A stretch of 64,000 nt of DNA from Streptomyces chrestomyceticus JCM 4735 (GTDB lineage: Bacteria; Actinomycetota; Actinomycetes; Streptomycetales; Streptomycetaceae), in assembly GCF_003865135.1 (NCBI RefSeq), contig NZ_BHZC01000001.1, forward strand, positions 8,060,001 to 8,124,000. Reading direction: 5' to 3'. Numbering within the stretch: position 1 is the stretch's first letter; every line of letters starts with the position of its first letter. The notes under the pieces are model-generated. The model searched no databases. It was not told where the DNA came from and saw only the letters and a program-made list of their open reading frames with translations. A program made the translations under genes and the position numbers. Positions 34,705-42,817 of this stretch are shown piece after piece.

Positions 34705-36267
34705 ATGGGAATACGTGGAGAGGCGGGCGTCCGCGCACCGCGCGGCCCCGCGGCCGCCCCCGGTACCTGGGTCGTCTCGACCGCGCCCGGCGGCGTCCCG
34801 CTGCTCGGGCACGCGCTCCGGCTGTGGCGGCGCCCGCTCGAATTCCTCGCCTCGATGCCCGCCCACGGCGACCTGGTCGCCATCCGCCTCGGCCCGCAGC
34901 GCGTCTGGCTGGCCTGCGACCCGGACCTGGTGCAGCAGATCCTCATGGACCCGCGCACGTACGACAAAGGCGGGCCGCTGTACGACACCATGCGCATGGT
35001 GCTCGGCAACGGCCTGGTCACCTGCCCGCAGAACGTGCACCGCCGGCAGCGCCGGCTGGCCCAGCCCTGCTTCCGGCCCTCCCGGATCGCCGACTACGCC
35101 GAGGTGATGAGCGCCGAGATCGGCGCCGCAGTCGAGGAGTGGCGTCCGGGCCGCGAACTGGACGTCACCGACGCGATGATGGACCTCTCCGCCCGGGTGA
35201 CCACCGGCGTGCTGATGTCCACCTCCCTCGACCCGGGCCTCGCGGCCGAGGTACGCGCCTGCCTGGCGACCGCCATGCGCGGCGTGCTGCTGCGCGCGGT
35301 CGTCCCGCTCGGGCCCCTCTACAAGCTCCCGACCCCCGGCAACCGCCGCTTCGACCGGGCCCTGGCCCGGCTGCACCACATCATCGACCAGATCATCGCC
35401 GAACGCCGCGCCGGTCCCGCCCGGCACGACGACCTGCTGGCCACACTCCTCGAAGCCACGGACGACGGCGGCACCGCCACCGGCAACGACCCGGCCCCGT
35501 ACGGCACTTCAGGGCCGGACAGCACTTCCGCACCGGAACCCTGCCCGGCATCCGGCCGCCCCACCCCTCCGCCCACCCCCCGGGAGGCACCCCACGCCAA
35601 GGAACCGCTCACCGACCAAGAGGCCCACGACCAACTGATGACCTTCCTGGTGGCCGGGATCGAGACCACCGCGCTGGCCCTCGCCTGGACCTTCCACCTC
35701 CTGGCGGCCCACCCCGAGGAGGAACGCCGGCTGCACGACGAAGTCGACACCGTGCTCGCCGGCCGCCCGCCCGCCCCCGCGGACCTGCCCCGGCTCGCCC
35801 ACGCCCGGCGCGTGGTCACCGAAGCCCTGCGCATGTATCCGCCCGGCTGGGCGCTGACCCGCGTCACCACCACCGAGACCACGCTGGCCGGTCACCGGCT
35901 GGCACCGGGAAGCACCGTCCTGTACAGCGCGTACGTGCTGCACCAGGACCCGGTGGCCTTCCCCGATCCCCGACGTTTCGACCCCGACCGATGGTTGCCG
36001 GAACGCGCGGGGAGCGTTCCGAGCGGTGCGATGCTCCCGTTCGCCGCCGGCAACCGCAAGTGCATCGGCGACCACTTCGCGATGACCGAAGCCGTGCTCG
36101 CCCTTGCCGCCATCGCCGCGCGCTGGCGCCTGCGCCCGCCGTCCGCCAGGACCGTACGACCGGTCCCGGCGGCCGTGCTGAGCCCGGGCCCGCTGCCCAT
36201 GGTCTGCCAGCTCCGCGGCAGGCCGGACGGCGGCGCAGCGCAGGCAGTGCCGTCTCAAGCACCGTGA
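34705..36267 (+). CDS. cytochrome P450 of the terpenoid cluster
   Basis: 520 residues from ATG 34705 (SD gaggtgg); ATG 34618 upstream has no SD. N-terminal proline-rich start and TAPGGVPLLGHALRLWRRPL resemble terpene-modifying P450s such as CYP170A1 or CYP183. I-helix VAGIETTALALAWTF near 317, ExxR in EALRMYPPGW, and the heme signature FAAGNRKCIGDHFAM with Cys near 453. An unusual Pro/Thr-rich insertion of about 45 residues (about 255-298) precedes the I helix and probably forms a surface loop. It should oxidise the product of the adjacent cyclase, whose start lies 14 bp downstream; the two are surely co-transcribed. Confidence 0.9.
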   Translation: MGIRGEAGVRAPRGPAAAPGTWVVSTAPGGVPLLGHALRLWRRPLEFLASMPAHGDLVAIRLGPQRVWLACDPDLVQQILMDPRTYDKGGPLYDTMRMVLGNGLVTCPQNVHRRQRRLAQPCFRPSRIADYAEVMSAEIGAAVEEWRPGRELDVTDAMMDLSARVTTGVLMSTSLDPGLAAEVRACLATAMRGVLLRAVVPLGPLYKLPTPGNRRFDRALARLHHIIDQIIAERRAGPARHDDLLATLLEATDDGGTATGNDPAPYGTSGPDSTSAPEPCPASGRPTPPPTPREAPHAKEPLTDQEAHDQLMTFLVAGIETTALALAWTFHLLAAHPEEERRLHDEVDTVLAGRPPAPADLPRLAHARRVVTEALRMYPPGWALTRVTTTETTLAGHRLAPGSTVLYSAYVLHQDPVAFPDPRRFDPDRWLPERAGSVPSGAMLPFAAGNRKCIGDHFAMTEAVLALAAIAARWRLRPPSARTVRPVPAAVLSPGPLPMVCQLRGRPDGGAAQAVPSQAP

Positions 36268-36281
36268 ACATGGAGAGAACC

Positions 36282-37451
36282 ATGCAGGCAACAGGCTACG
36301 GCGCCCCGGAACACGAGATTCCCGCCGCACGTCCGGCCGCGGTCCCGTTACCGGGGGCCGGTCCGGAGCACGACCCGGACGCGGCGGCGCTGCACGCCGC
36401 CGTCGTCGTCCCTCAGCTCTTCTGCCCCATCCCGGCGGCGCCGCACCACGAGACCGCCGGCATCGAAGCGCGCGTGGTGGACTGGATGGCGCGGTTCGGG
36501 TTCTGCGACGACGACTTCCACCACGCACAGGTACTGGCCAACCGCACCGCCGAGTGGGCGTGCCGGATCGCGCCCGACGGTGCCACCGACCCGCTGCAGA
36601 TCGGGGCCGACTGGTCCTGCCTGGGCCTGCTGCTGGACGACGTGTACCTGGACGGCGGGCTCTTCAGCCGGAACCCGGAACGTTTCCTCCCGATGGCCGT
36701 CCAGGTCATCCACGGAGCCGACCACCCCGAGACCACCGACGGCCCGACGGCCGACCCCTACACCGCGGCCTTCGGCGAGGTCTCGCACCGCTACCGGCGG
36801 CACGCCACCGGCACGGTCGTCCGGCGCTGGGTCGACGGCGTTGCCGAATGGTTTCTCGCCGCGTGCGTCGGCATGGGCCAGCGGGCCTCGGGAACCGTAC
36901 CGAGCCTGGAGGAGTACCTCGTCATCGGCCCCCGGGACCGCGGCACCAAGGCGTCCATCGCCGTCATCGAGATGGCGGAGGGCACCTCACTGCCCAACGA
37001 GGCGGCCGAGACACCCCGAATACGAGCCCTGACCCAGATCGCCTCGGCGCTGGTGACCTTCGCCAACGACGTCTACTCGTACCACCGCGAGGTCAAGGAA
37101 CAGTCCCTGGAGTCCAACCTCGTCGGCGTCCTGGAGCACGCGCTGCGCGTACCGCCCCAGGAAGCCATGACCCGGGCGGCCGCGCTGCACGACCGCCTGA
37201 TGTGCCTGTACGTCACCCTGCGGGACCAGACCGCCGTACGGGCCACTCCCGAGGTGCGCTGCTACCTCGGCCAACTGGACCACTTCATCCGGGGCAACCT
37301 GGACTACAGCGCCGTGACCCCGCGCTACCGGTCCGACCCGGGTGCCGCCCCGATCCGGCACCCGCGTTCGGTGTCTGGGCGGACTCGCCCAGTGATGGGA
37401 GTCTCGAACCGCTGCCGCTGCGCCCGGTCGCGTGGTGGTGGGACCAGTTGA
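36282..37451 (+). CDS. class I terpene cyclase (C-terminus likely frameshifted)
   Basis: As read, 389 residues from ATG 36282 (SD ggagag). The aspartate-rich motif is LLLDDVYLDGG near residue 118; the NSE triad is NDVYSYHREVKE near 261, and the RY pair is in VTPRYRS near 346. These bind Mg-diphosphate, so a C10, C15 or C20 prenyl diphosphate is cyclised in the cytosol. After about residue 354 the frame becomes Arg/Cys-rich and unlike a cyclase. Adding one C to the CCCC run at 37346-37349 gives instead ...FGVWADSPSDGSLEPL...PVAWWWDQL, ending at 37465, which looks natural for the family. Codon 23 (36348-36350) is TTA, so translation should need the bldA tRNA. The cyclisation product cannot be predicted. 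Confidence 0.88.
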   Translation: MQATGYGAPEHEIPAARPAAVPLPGAGPEHDPDAAALHAAVVVPQLFCPIPAAPHHETAGIEARVVDWMARFGFCDDDFHHAQVLANRTAEWACRIAPDGATDPLQIGADWSCLGLLLDDVYLDGGLFSRNPERFLPMAVQVIHGADHPETTDGPTADPYTAAFGEVSHRYRRHATGTVVRRWVDGVAEWFLAACVGMGQRASGTVPSLEEYLVIGPRDRGTKASIAVIEMAEGTSLPNEAAETPRIRALTQIASALVTFANDVYSYHREVKEQSLESNLVGVLEHALRVPPQEAMTRAAALHDRLMCLYVTLRDQTAVRATPEVRCYLGQLDHFIRGNLDYSAVTPRYRSDPGAAPIRHPRSVSGRTRPVMGVSNRCRCARSRGGGTS

Positions 37452-37559
37452 GTCCCGCGATGTGAGCTCAGGGGACGGCACCGTCCCCCGGCTCCGCGGT
37501 CCACGGGGCCGTCCTGTTCCCGGCGGCCCCCTCGGACCTTTCGCCCCTGTCGCAACGTC

Positions 37560-37602
37560 CCGGTGCCCGGCCGCGCCCCCGGCGGGCGCGGCCGGGCACC
37601 GG
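37560..37602. terminator. 19-bp perfect hairpin before the oxidoreductase gene
   Basis: A perfect 19-bp stem (37560-37578 with 37584-37602; arms begin ccggtgcccggccgc) and a 5-nt loop. It stops just before the SD (aggaagg) of GTG 37621. It may end the P450-cyclase transcript, or act in the leader as an attenuator or stability element for the downstream gene. Confidence 0.6.
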
Positions 37603-37620
37603 CAGGAAGGGTGAACCGTT

Positions 37621-38997
37621 GTGAGCGCACAACCCCGTGTCGTCGTGGTCGGCGGCGGGATCGCCGGCCTGTCCGCCGCCTTCCGGCTCCAGCAGGCCGG
37701 CTGCGAGACCGTCGTCCTGGAGAGCGCCGGACCGGAGATGACCGGCGGCCGGATGGCCACCGTCAACGTCTCGGGATTCGCCGTCAACCGGGCGGCGACC
37801 ATCCTCATCCACAGCTACCGTGAACTGATCCGCCTCATCGCCGCGGCCGGCCTGGCCGGCGAGGTCGTCCCCGGAGGCGACCTGTTCGGCCTGGTCCGCG
37901 GCGGCCGGGTGGACCGCGTCCGCCTCGGCTCCCGCCGGCAGCTCGCCACCGGCGGGCTGCTGACCAGCTTCCCCCTCGGCGACATCGCCAAGCTGCTGCG
38001 CGACTACCGCCGCGTACGCCCGCTGCTGACGCCGCACGACATGTCCCCGATGGCCGCGGCCGACTTCGAGTCCGTCCATCAGTACGCCACCCGCCGCGGC
38101 CTGCGGCCCGAGACCCTGGAGTACCTGCTCGACCCGCTCGTCTCCGGACTGTGCCTGGGCGAGCCGGAAGAGGTGTCGGCCGCGATGCCGTTCGTCTTCC
38201 TCGACGTCATCCTGTTCGGCGGCGGCTTCTTCACCTCCAAGGACGGCGTCGGCTTCCTGCCCAAGGGGCTGGCCCGGCAGCTCACCGTCGAACACCACGC
38301 CCAGGTCACCTCGGTCGAGGAGCGCGGCGAGGAGGTGGCGGTCACCTGGCACCGGCCGGGGGAGGCGGAGCACCTGGAGACCGCTGCCGCCTGCGTGCTG
38401 GCCGTTCCGCCGCCGCAGGTGCCGCATTTGTACGGACAACTCACGGCCGACCAGCGCGAGTTCCTGGACGACGCCCCGTACGCCCGCAGCATCCACGTCG
38501 CCTTCGGGCTGGACCGCCCGACGGCGGAACGGGCCATGCTGGTGCAGGCGTCCCGTGTCGAACACCCGGACCTCTGCGCCTTCGTGCTGGAGCACAACCT
38601 CTCCCCGCAGCGCGTACCGGAAGGGGCCGGGCTGGTCATGACCCACCTGCGCGGCGCGTGGTCGGACCGCAACTGGGACCTGGGGGACGACAAGGTGGTG
38701 GACCACGTCCTGGCGGGCGTCCGGCGGATGGGCATCCTGCCCGAACTGGAGCGCCACACCACGATGACGCACATCTGGCGCGTCTCGCCGTGCCTGATCG
38801 GCCGGCGCCCCGGGGACTACCGCGCCATCGCCCGCTTCGCGGCCGGATGCGACCCGCGCGGCCGGGTCCAGTTGGCCGGCGGTGACATCCTGGGCCACTC
38901 CACCACCAACAGCAGCGTGGCGTCCGGCGAGCGGGCCGCCCGCAACCTGGTGGCCCGGCTGCGCACCGAGGGGACGCTCACGCCGGAACGCCGCTGA
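37621..38997 (+). CDS. FAD-dependent oxidoreductase (amine oxidase/protoporphyrinogen oxidase-like)
   Basis: 458 residues from GTG 37621 with SD aggaagg. FAD fold: VVVVGGGIAGLSAAFRLQQAG at the N-terminus, then TVVLESAGPEMTGGRMATV, and the C-terminal FAD contact QLAGGDILGHSTTNSSVASG. The middle is helical and hydrophobic (AAMPFVFLDVILFGGGFF), as in flavin oxidases and desaturases that act on lipids. Protoporphyrinogen oxidase itself is unlikely, because no heme genes are near. Third gene of the terpenoid cluster, likely oxidising or desaturating the terpene product. Confidence 0.87.
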   Translation: MSAQPRVVVVGGGIAGLSAAFRLQQAGCETVVLESAGPEMTGGRMATVNVSGFAVNRAATILIHSYRELIRLIAAAGLAGEVVPGGDLFGLVRGGRVDRVRLGSRRQLATGGLLTSFPLGDIAKLLRDYRRVRPLLTPHDMSPMAAADFESVHQYATRRGLRPETLEYLLDPLVSGLCLGEPEEVSAAMPFVFLDVILFGGGFFTSKDGVGFLPKGLARQLTVEHHAQVTSVEERGEEVAVTWHRPGEAEHLETAAACVLAVPPPQVPHLYGQLTADQREFLDDAPYARSIHVAFGLDRPTAERAMLVQASRVEHPDLCAFVLEHNLSPQRVPEGAGLVMTHLRGAWSDRNWDLGDDKVVDHVLAGVRRMGILPELERHTTMTHIWRVSPCLIGRRPGDYRAIARFAAGCDPRGRVQLAGGDILGHSTTNSSVASGERAARNLVARLRTEGTLTPERR

Positions 38998-39041
38998 CCC
39001 GCGCACCGGGCGGCCCAACTGCCCCCGGCGCACAACCGATT

Positions 39042-39123
39042 CACCCGTAAGAGTGGCTGCTTATGGGTGTATCGATCGGGCCGGACCGTGCTACACGCGG
39101 GCGCTTATAGCACGGTCCGGCCC
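39042..39123. promoter_or_regulatory. two consecutive inverted repeats upstream of the LAL regulator
   Basis: First repeat: cacccgtaag (39042-39051) and cttatgggtg (39060-39069), 9 of 10 pairs, 8-nt spacer. Second repeat: gggccggaccgtgcta (39078-39093) and its perfect complement at 39108-39123, 14-nt spacer. Both lie in the 265-bp gap between the oxidoreductase gene and the regulator at 39263. The second could be a terminator for the oxidoreductase gene; the first, with its AT-rich ends, looks more like a dimeric protein-binding site. Confidence 0.55.
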
Positions 39124-39262
39124 TCGGCGTGCAGCATGTCACTCATCCTGGTTACCGGGGGTCCGTATGGGCGTACGCTCTGCGCTATCGCAGGCAGAGT
39201 GCGGCCGGACGGGCCCGCACTCGCGGCGGGCGGGAGCACCCACGCGGCGAACGGATTCAGTC

Positions 39263-42190
39263 ATGGCCAACGGATGGGAGCAGGTGCGCAACGCACGGCG
39301 TGTCCTGCTCGAACGGAACGCCGAACTCGAAGCCCTGGAGACGGCCTTGGACCGGCTCTGCGGCCCGGGCGGCGGCCCCGCCACCGCCCGGCGCGGCGGT
39401 CTGCTCTCCTTCGCCGCACCCGCCGGCATGGGCAAGACCGCACTGCTCGGCGAGGTCCGCGCCCGCGCCGCCGCGCACGGCTGCACCGTGCTCTCCGCAC
39501 GCGGCGGCGAGCAGGAGCACGGCATGGCGTTCCACGTCGTACGCCAGCTCGTGCAGCCCGTCCTGGCCGCGTACAACGAGGCCGCCTCGCGCACCGTCCT
39601 GGGCGGCTGGTACGACATCGTCGCCCCGGCCCTCGGCCTGGTGGCGGACGCGGGCGGCAGCGTGCCCGACCCGACCGGGGTACGCGACGGCCTGGACTGG
39701 CTGGTGACCCGCGTCGCCGTGCAGCAGGCCCCCACCGTGCTGGTCCTGGACGACGCGCACTGGGCCGACCAGGAGTCCCTGAGCTGGCTCACCGCATTCG
39801 CGCCCCGGGCCGAGGATCTTCCGATGCTCGTGGTGGTCGCCTACCGGCCCGAGGAACTGCCCCGCGACGCCGCCCCCTTCCGCAAGCTCGCCGAACGCCA
39901 CGCCATCCGCCCCTCCCTCACCCCGTTCACCTGCGACGCGGTCGCCAGCATCGTCCGCGAGGCGATCGGCGCGGCGGCCGAGGACAAGTTCTGCACCGAA
40001 TGCTGGGCGGTCACCGACGGCAGCCCCTTCGAAGCCGTGGAACTCGCCGCCGGACTCCGCGAGCGCGGCCTCAAGGGCAGCCGGGACGACCTGCCAGCCC
40101 TGCGCGACATCGCCTCCGCCGTCAAGGGCAAGGGACTGATCGACCGGCTGGACAAGCTCGGCGGCGCCGCCGTCCGCCTCGCCTGGGCGATCGCCGTCCT
40201 GGGCACCTCGGCCACCCCCGACATCACCGCCGGTGTCGCCGCGCTCGGCTCCGAGTCGGCGGTCGAGGCCGTCGCCCAGCTCCGCGAGGCACGCATCCTG
40301 GCCCGGGCCGAGGCCCCCGACGGCGTCCTGCAGTTTGCCCACCCGCTGATCGCCACCGCCGTCCACCGGGCGATCCCCGACGCGCTGCGCGTCGGCATGC
40401 ACAACGTGGCCGCCGAAGCGGTGGTGGAAGCCGGACTGGGCCCGACGGTCGCCGCCCGGCACCTGCTGGAGGTGCCCTGCCAGGGCGACGACTGGGTCGT
40501 CCACCGGTTGCGCCAGGCCGCACGGGAGTACGTACGGGCCGGCGCGCCCGACGCCGCGCGCCGCTTCCTGGCCCGCGCCCTGCGCGAGCCGCCCTCGCCC
40601 GAGAACCGCGCCGCCGTCCTGTTCGAACTGGGCTCCGCCACCTTCCTCTCCGCCCACGAGGTCACCGTCAACTACCTGCGCGAGGCCCTGGAGGAACCGG
40701 ACATCGACCCCGAGCTGCGCGAAGCCGTCACCTACCGGCTCGCCCAGGCACTCGCCCACACCGACCAGCTCGCCGAGGCCGCGGCGCTCGCCGCCGACGA
40801 GGCCCGCCGCACCAGCCTCCCCGGCACCCGGCTGCGGATGCAGGCCGAGAACTTCGTCTGGAGCGCCTTCCGCGCCGACGAACCGGACTCCGCGGCCCGC
40901 TCCCGCAGGCTGACCCGGCTCGCCGACCACCTCACCGGCAACGGCCTCGCCGAGCGCTACATCCTCGGCCTGCGCGCCTGGGACTGCGTGGTGCACGGCG
41001 AGCCCGCCACCACCGCCCTGCGCTACGCCGAGGCGGCCCTGGTCGGCGGACTGAGCTGGACCGAGGACAACCGCGGCTTCGAGGTGCCGGTCGCCGTCGC
41101 CATGACGTTCATGTACTGCGACCAGCCCGGCCGCGCCGAGGAACTGTTCACCCGCGGCATGGCCGAGTGCGAGCGCAAGGGCTGGCGCGGCGCCCACCTG
41201 GCCTTCGGCCACGCCCTGCTCGGCTACATCCGCTACCGCCGCGGCGCGCTGGTCGAGGCCGAGACCCTGGTACGCGAAGGGCTGCGGATCGCCGAACGGG
41301 TCGGCGGCGCCGTACCGGCCCAGTGGTACGCCATCGGCATCCTCATCGAGATCCTGCTCGCCCGCGGCCGTGTCGACGACGCCCAGGAACTCGCCGACCA
41401 CTTCAGCTACGGCGACGTCGTGCCCAACGCCGTCGTCTACCCGGACTCCCGCACCGTCTACAGCGAACTGCTGCTCGCCCGCGGCCTGCACCGGCACGCC
41501 GAACACCAGCTCAAGGCGGTCGGCAGGCGGCTGGAGGCCCGCGGCATGCGCAACCCCGCCTGGTGCCCCTGGCAGCTTCACCTCGCCCGCGCCACGGCGC
41601 TCACCGACAGCCCGCGCGCCGTCGAGCTGGCCGAGGAAGGCGTACGGCGGGCCCGCAGGTTCGGCACCGCGACGGCCGTCGGCGAGGCCCTGCACTGCGC
41701 CGCCACCGTGGTCGGCGGCGGCCGGGCCCTCAAACTGCTCGCCGAGGCCGTACGGGAACTGGAGCACTCACCCGCCGGCTACGCGCTGGCCGAAGCCCTG
41801 GTCGACCACGGAGCGGCGCTGCGCCGGGCCGGCCTGCCCCAGGACGCGGCGGAGCGCCTCTACCGCGGGCTGGAGGGCGCGGTCCACTGCGGAGCCGACG
41901 GCCTGGCGGAACGCGCCCGCGACGAGCTGTCCGCGGCCGGTCTGCGCCCGCTCCAGTTGCACAGCACCGGCACCGAGACCCTCACCGCCCAGGAGCGGGC
42001 GGCCGCCGAACGGCTCGCCCTGGGCTGGCCCACCAGCCGCATCGCCGAGGAGCTGGCCACCCCGGAGACGGTCGTCACCCGCCTGCTGTCCAGCGTCTGC
42101 CGCAAGATGGGCACGGACTACGCCGGTCTGCCGAGGCTGCTGGAGACGGCCGCCCAGGGCGTCGCGCCGGTCCGGCCGCCGCTGGGTTGA
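39263..42190 (+). CDS. LuxR family LAL-type transcriptional regulator
   Basis: 975 residues from ATG 39263, typical of large ATP-binding LuxR regulators. Walker A GMGKTALLGEVRARAA near residue 54, Walker B VLVLDDAHWADQESL near 158, then a long helical TPR-like middle (about 350-880) and a C-terminal LuxR helix-turn-helix (LTAQERAAAERLALG... TPETVVTRLLSSVCRKMG, about 905-965). The HTH deviates from the usual SNREIA core (TSRIAEELATP). Such proteins are pathway activators of secondary-metabolite clusters. Position after the terpenoid genes makes it the likely activator. It contains no TTA codon that I can see, unlike the cyclase. Confidence 0.9.
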   Translation: MANGWEQVRNARRVLLERNAELEALETALDRLCGPGGGPATARRGGLLSFAAPAGMGKTALLGEVRARAAAHGCTVLSARGGEQEHGMAFHVVRQLVQPVLAAYNEAASRTVLGGWYDIVAPALGLVADAGGSVPDPTGVRDGLDWLVTRVAVQQAPTVLVLDDAHWADQESLSWLTAFAPRAEDLPMLVVVAYRPEELPRDAAPFRKLAERHAIRPSLTPFTCDAVASIVREAIGAAAEDKFCTECWAVTDGSPFEAVELAAGLRERGLKGSRDDLPALRDIASAVKGKGLIDRLDKLGGAAVRLAWAIAVLGTSATPDITAGVAALGSESAVEAVAQLREARILARAEAPDGVLQFAHPLIATAVHRAIPDALRVGMHNVAAEAVVEAGLGPTVAARHLLEVPCQGDDWVVHRLRQAAREYVRAGAPDAARRFLARALREPPSPENRAAVLFELGSATFLSAHEVTVNYLREALEEPDIDPELREAVTYRLAQALAHTDQLAEAAALAADEARRTSLPGTRLRMQAENFVWSAFRADEPDSAARSRRLTRLADHLTGNGLAERYILGLRAWDCVVHGEPATTALRYAEAALVGGLSWTEDNRGFEVPVAVAMTFMYCDQPGRAEELFTRGMAECERKGWRGAHLAFGHALLGYIRYRRGALVEAETLVREGLRIAERVGGAVPAQWYAIGILIEILLARGRVDDAQELADHFSYGDVVPNAVVYPDSRTVYSELLLARGLHRHAEHQLKAVGRRLEARGMRNPAWCPWQLHLARATALTDSPRAVELAEEGVRRARRFGTATAVGEALHCAATVVGGGRALKLLAEAVRELEHSPAGYALAEALVDHGAALRRAGLPQDAAERLYRGLEGAVHCGADGLAERARDELSAAGLRPLQLHSTGTETLTAQERAAAERLALGWPTSRIAEELATPETVVTRLLSSVCRKMGTDYAGLPRLLETAAQGVAPVRPPLG

Positions 42191-42232
42191 CGCCCGGCCC
42201 GCCGGCCGCCGGCGGCCACGTACGATGGCGGT

Positions 42233-42732
42233 ATGTCCTTCCTCCGCCGCCGCAGCGCAGCCACGCCCGCCGGGCCTGACTTCGACGTCCTCGCCATGGA
42301 CCCCGGGGACTGGCCCGGCAATCTCGGCGCGGGACTGCTGCCCGCCCCGACGGCAGTTGCCAGGGGGTCTTCCTCCGCTACGACCTGTTCGGCGGCCGCG
42401 GCCCCGCGATGATCATCGGCAACCTGCCGGAGGGCTCCCCGGCGCGCGACCTGGCGGACGGCCAGGTGCCGTTCGAGGTGGCCCAGCTCCTCGCGGCGCT
42501 GGAGAACGACGAGCCGGTCACCGTCGTCGAGACCGAGGACACCCCGGTCATGCACGACGACAACCTGCTGATCGTCAAGCGCATCAAGTGCTCCGAGGGC
42601 CGGATCTCCTGCGCCCAGTTCGACCGCAGCGACGGCGTCCTGGTCACCATCGCGAGCTGGGACCGCCCAATCACCGACGACCTGTACGCCCTCCTGAAGC
42701 CGCTGCCGGCGGAGATGTTCCAGCAGGGGTGA
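42233..42732 (+). pseudogene. conserved hypothetical protein with single frameshift
   Basis: ATG 42233 opens MSFLRRRSAATPAGPDFDV and reads through DPGDWPGNLGAGLLPAP, then loses sense. A second frame holds GVFLRYDLFGGRGPAMIIGN, ITSC-type strands and VKRIKCSEGRISCAQFDRSD to a stop at 42732. Adding one C to the CCCC run at 42345-42348 joins them as ...LLPAPDGSCQGVFLRYDL..., a 166-residue protein with no signal peptide. The smooth join and continuous composition argue that the gene is functional in the organism and the shift is a base-calling error. Function unknown. It lies 42 bp after the regulator, same strand. Confidence 0.7.
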
Positions 42733-42769
42733 TCCCGGGGACACCCGGTCACGGGCGACGGCGGCCGAA

Positions 42770-42803
42770 CGCCGTGCCAGGCCGCCGAGAGCCCGGCACG
42801 GCG
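42770..42803. terminator. stem-loop between convergent genes
   Basis: 9-bp perfect stem (cgccgtgcc/ggcacggcg) with a 16-nt loop, between the gene ending at 42732 and the convergent amidase gene ending at 42818. Confidence 0.4.
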
Positions 42804-42817
42804 CCGTATCCCGTGGG

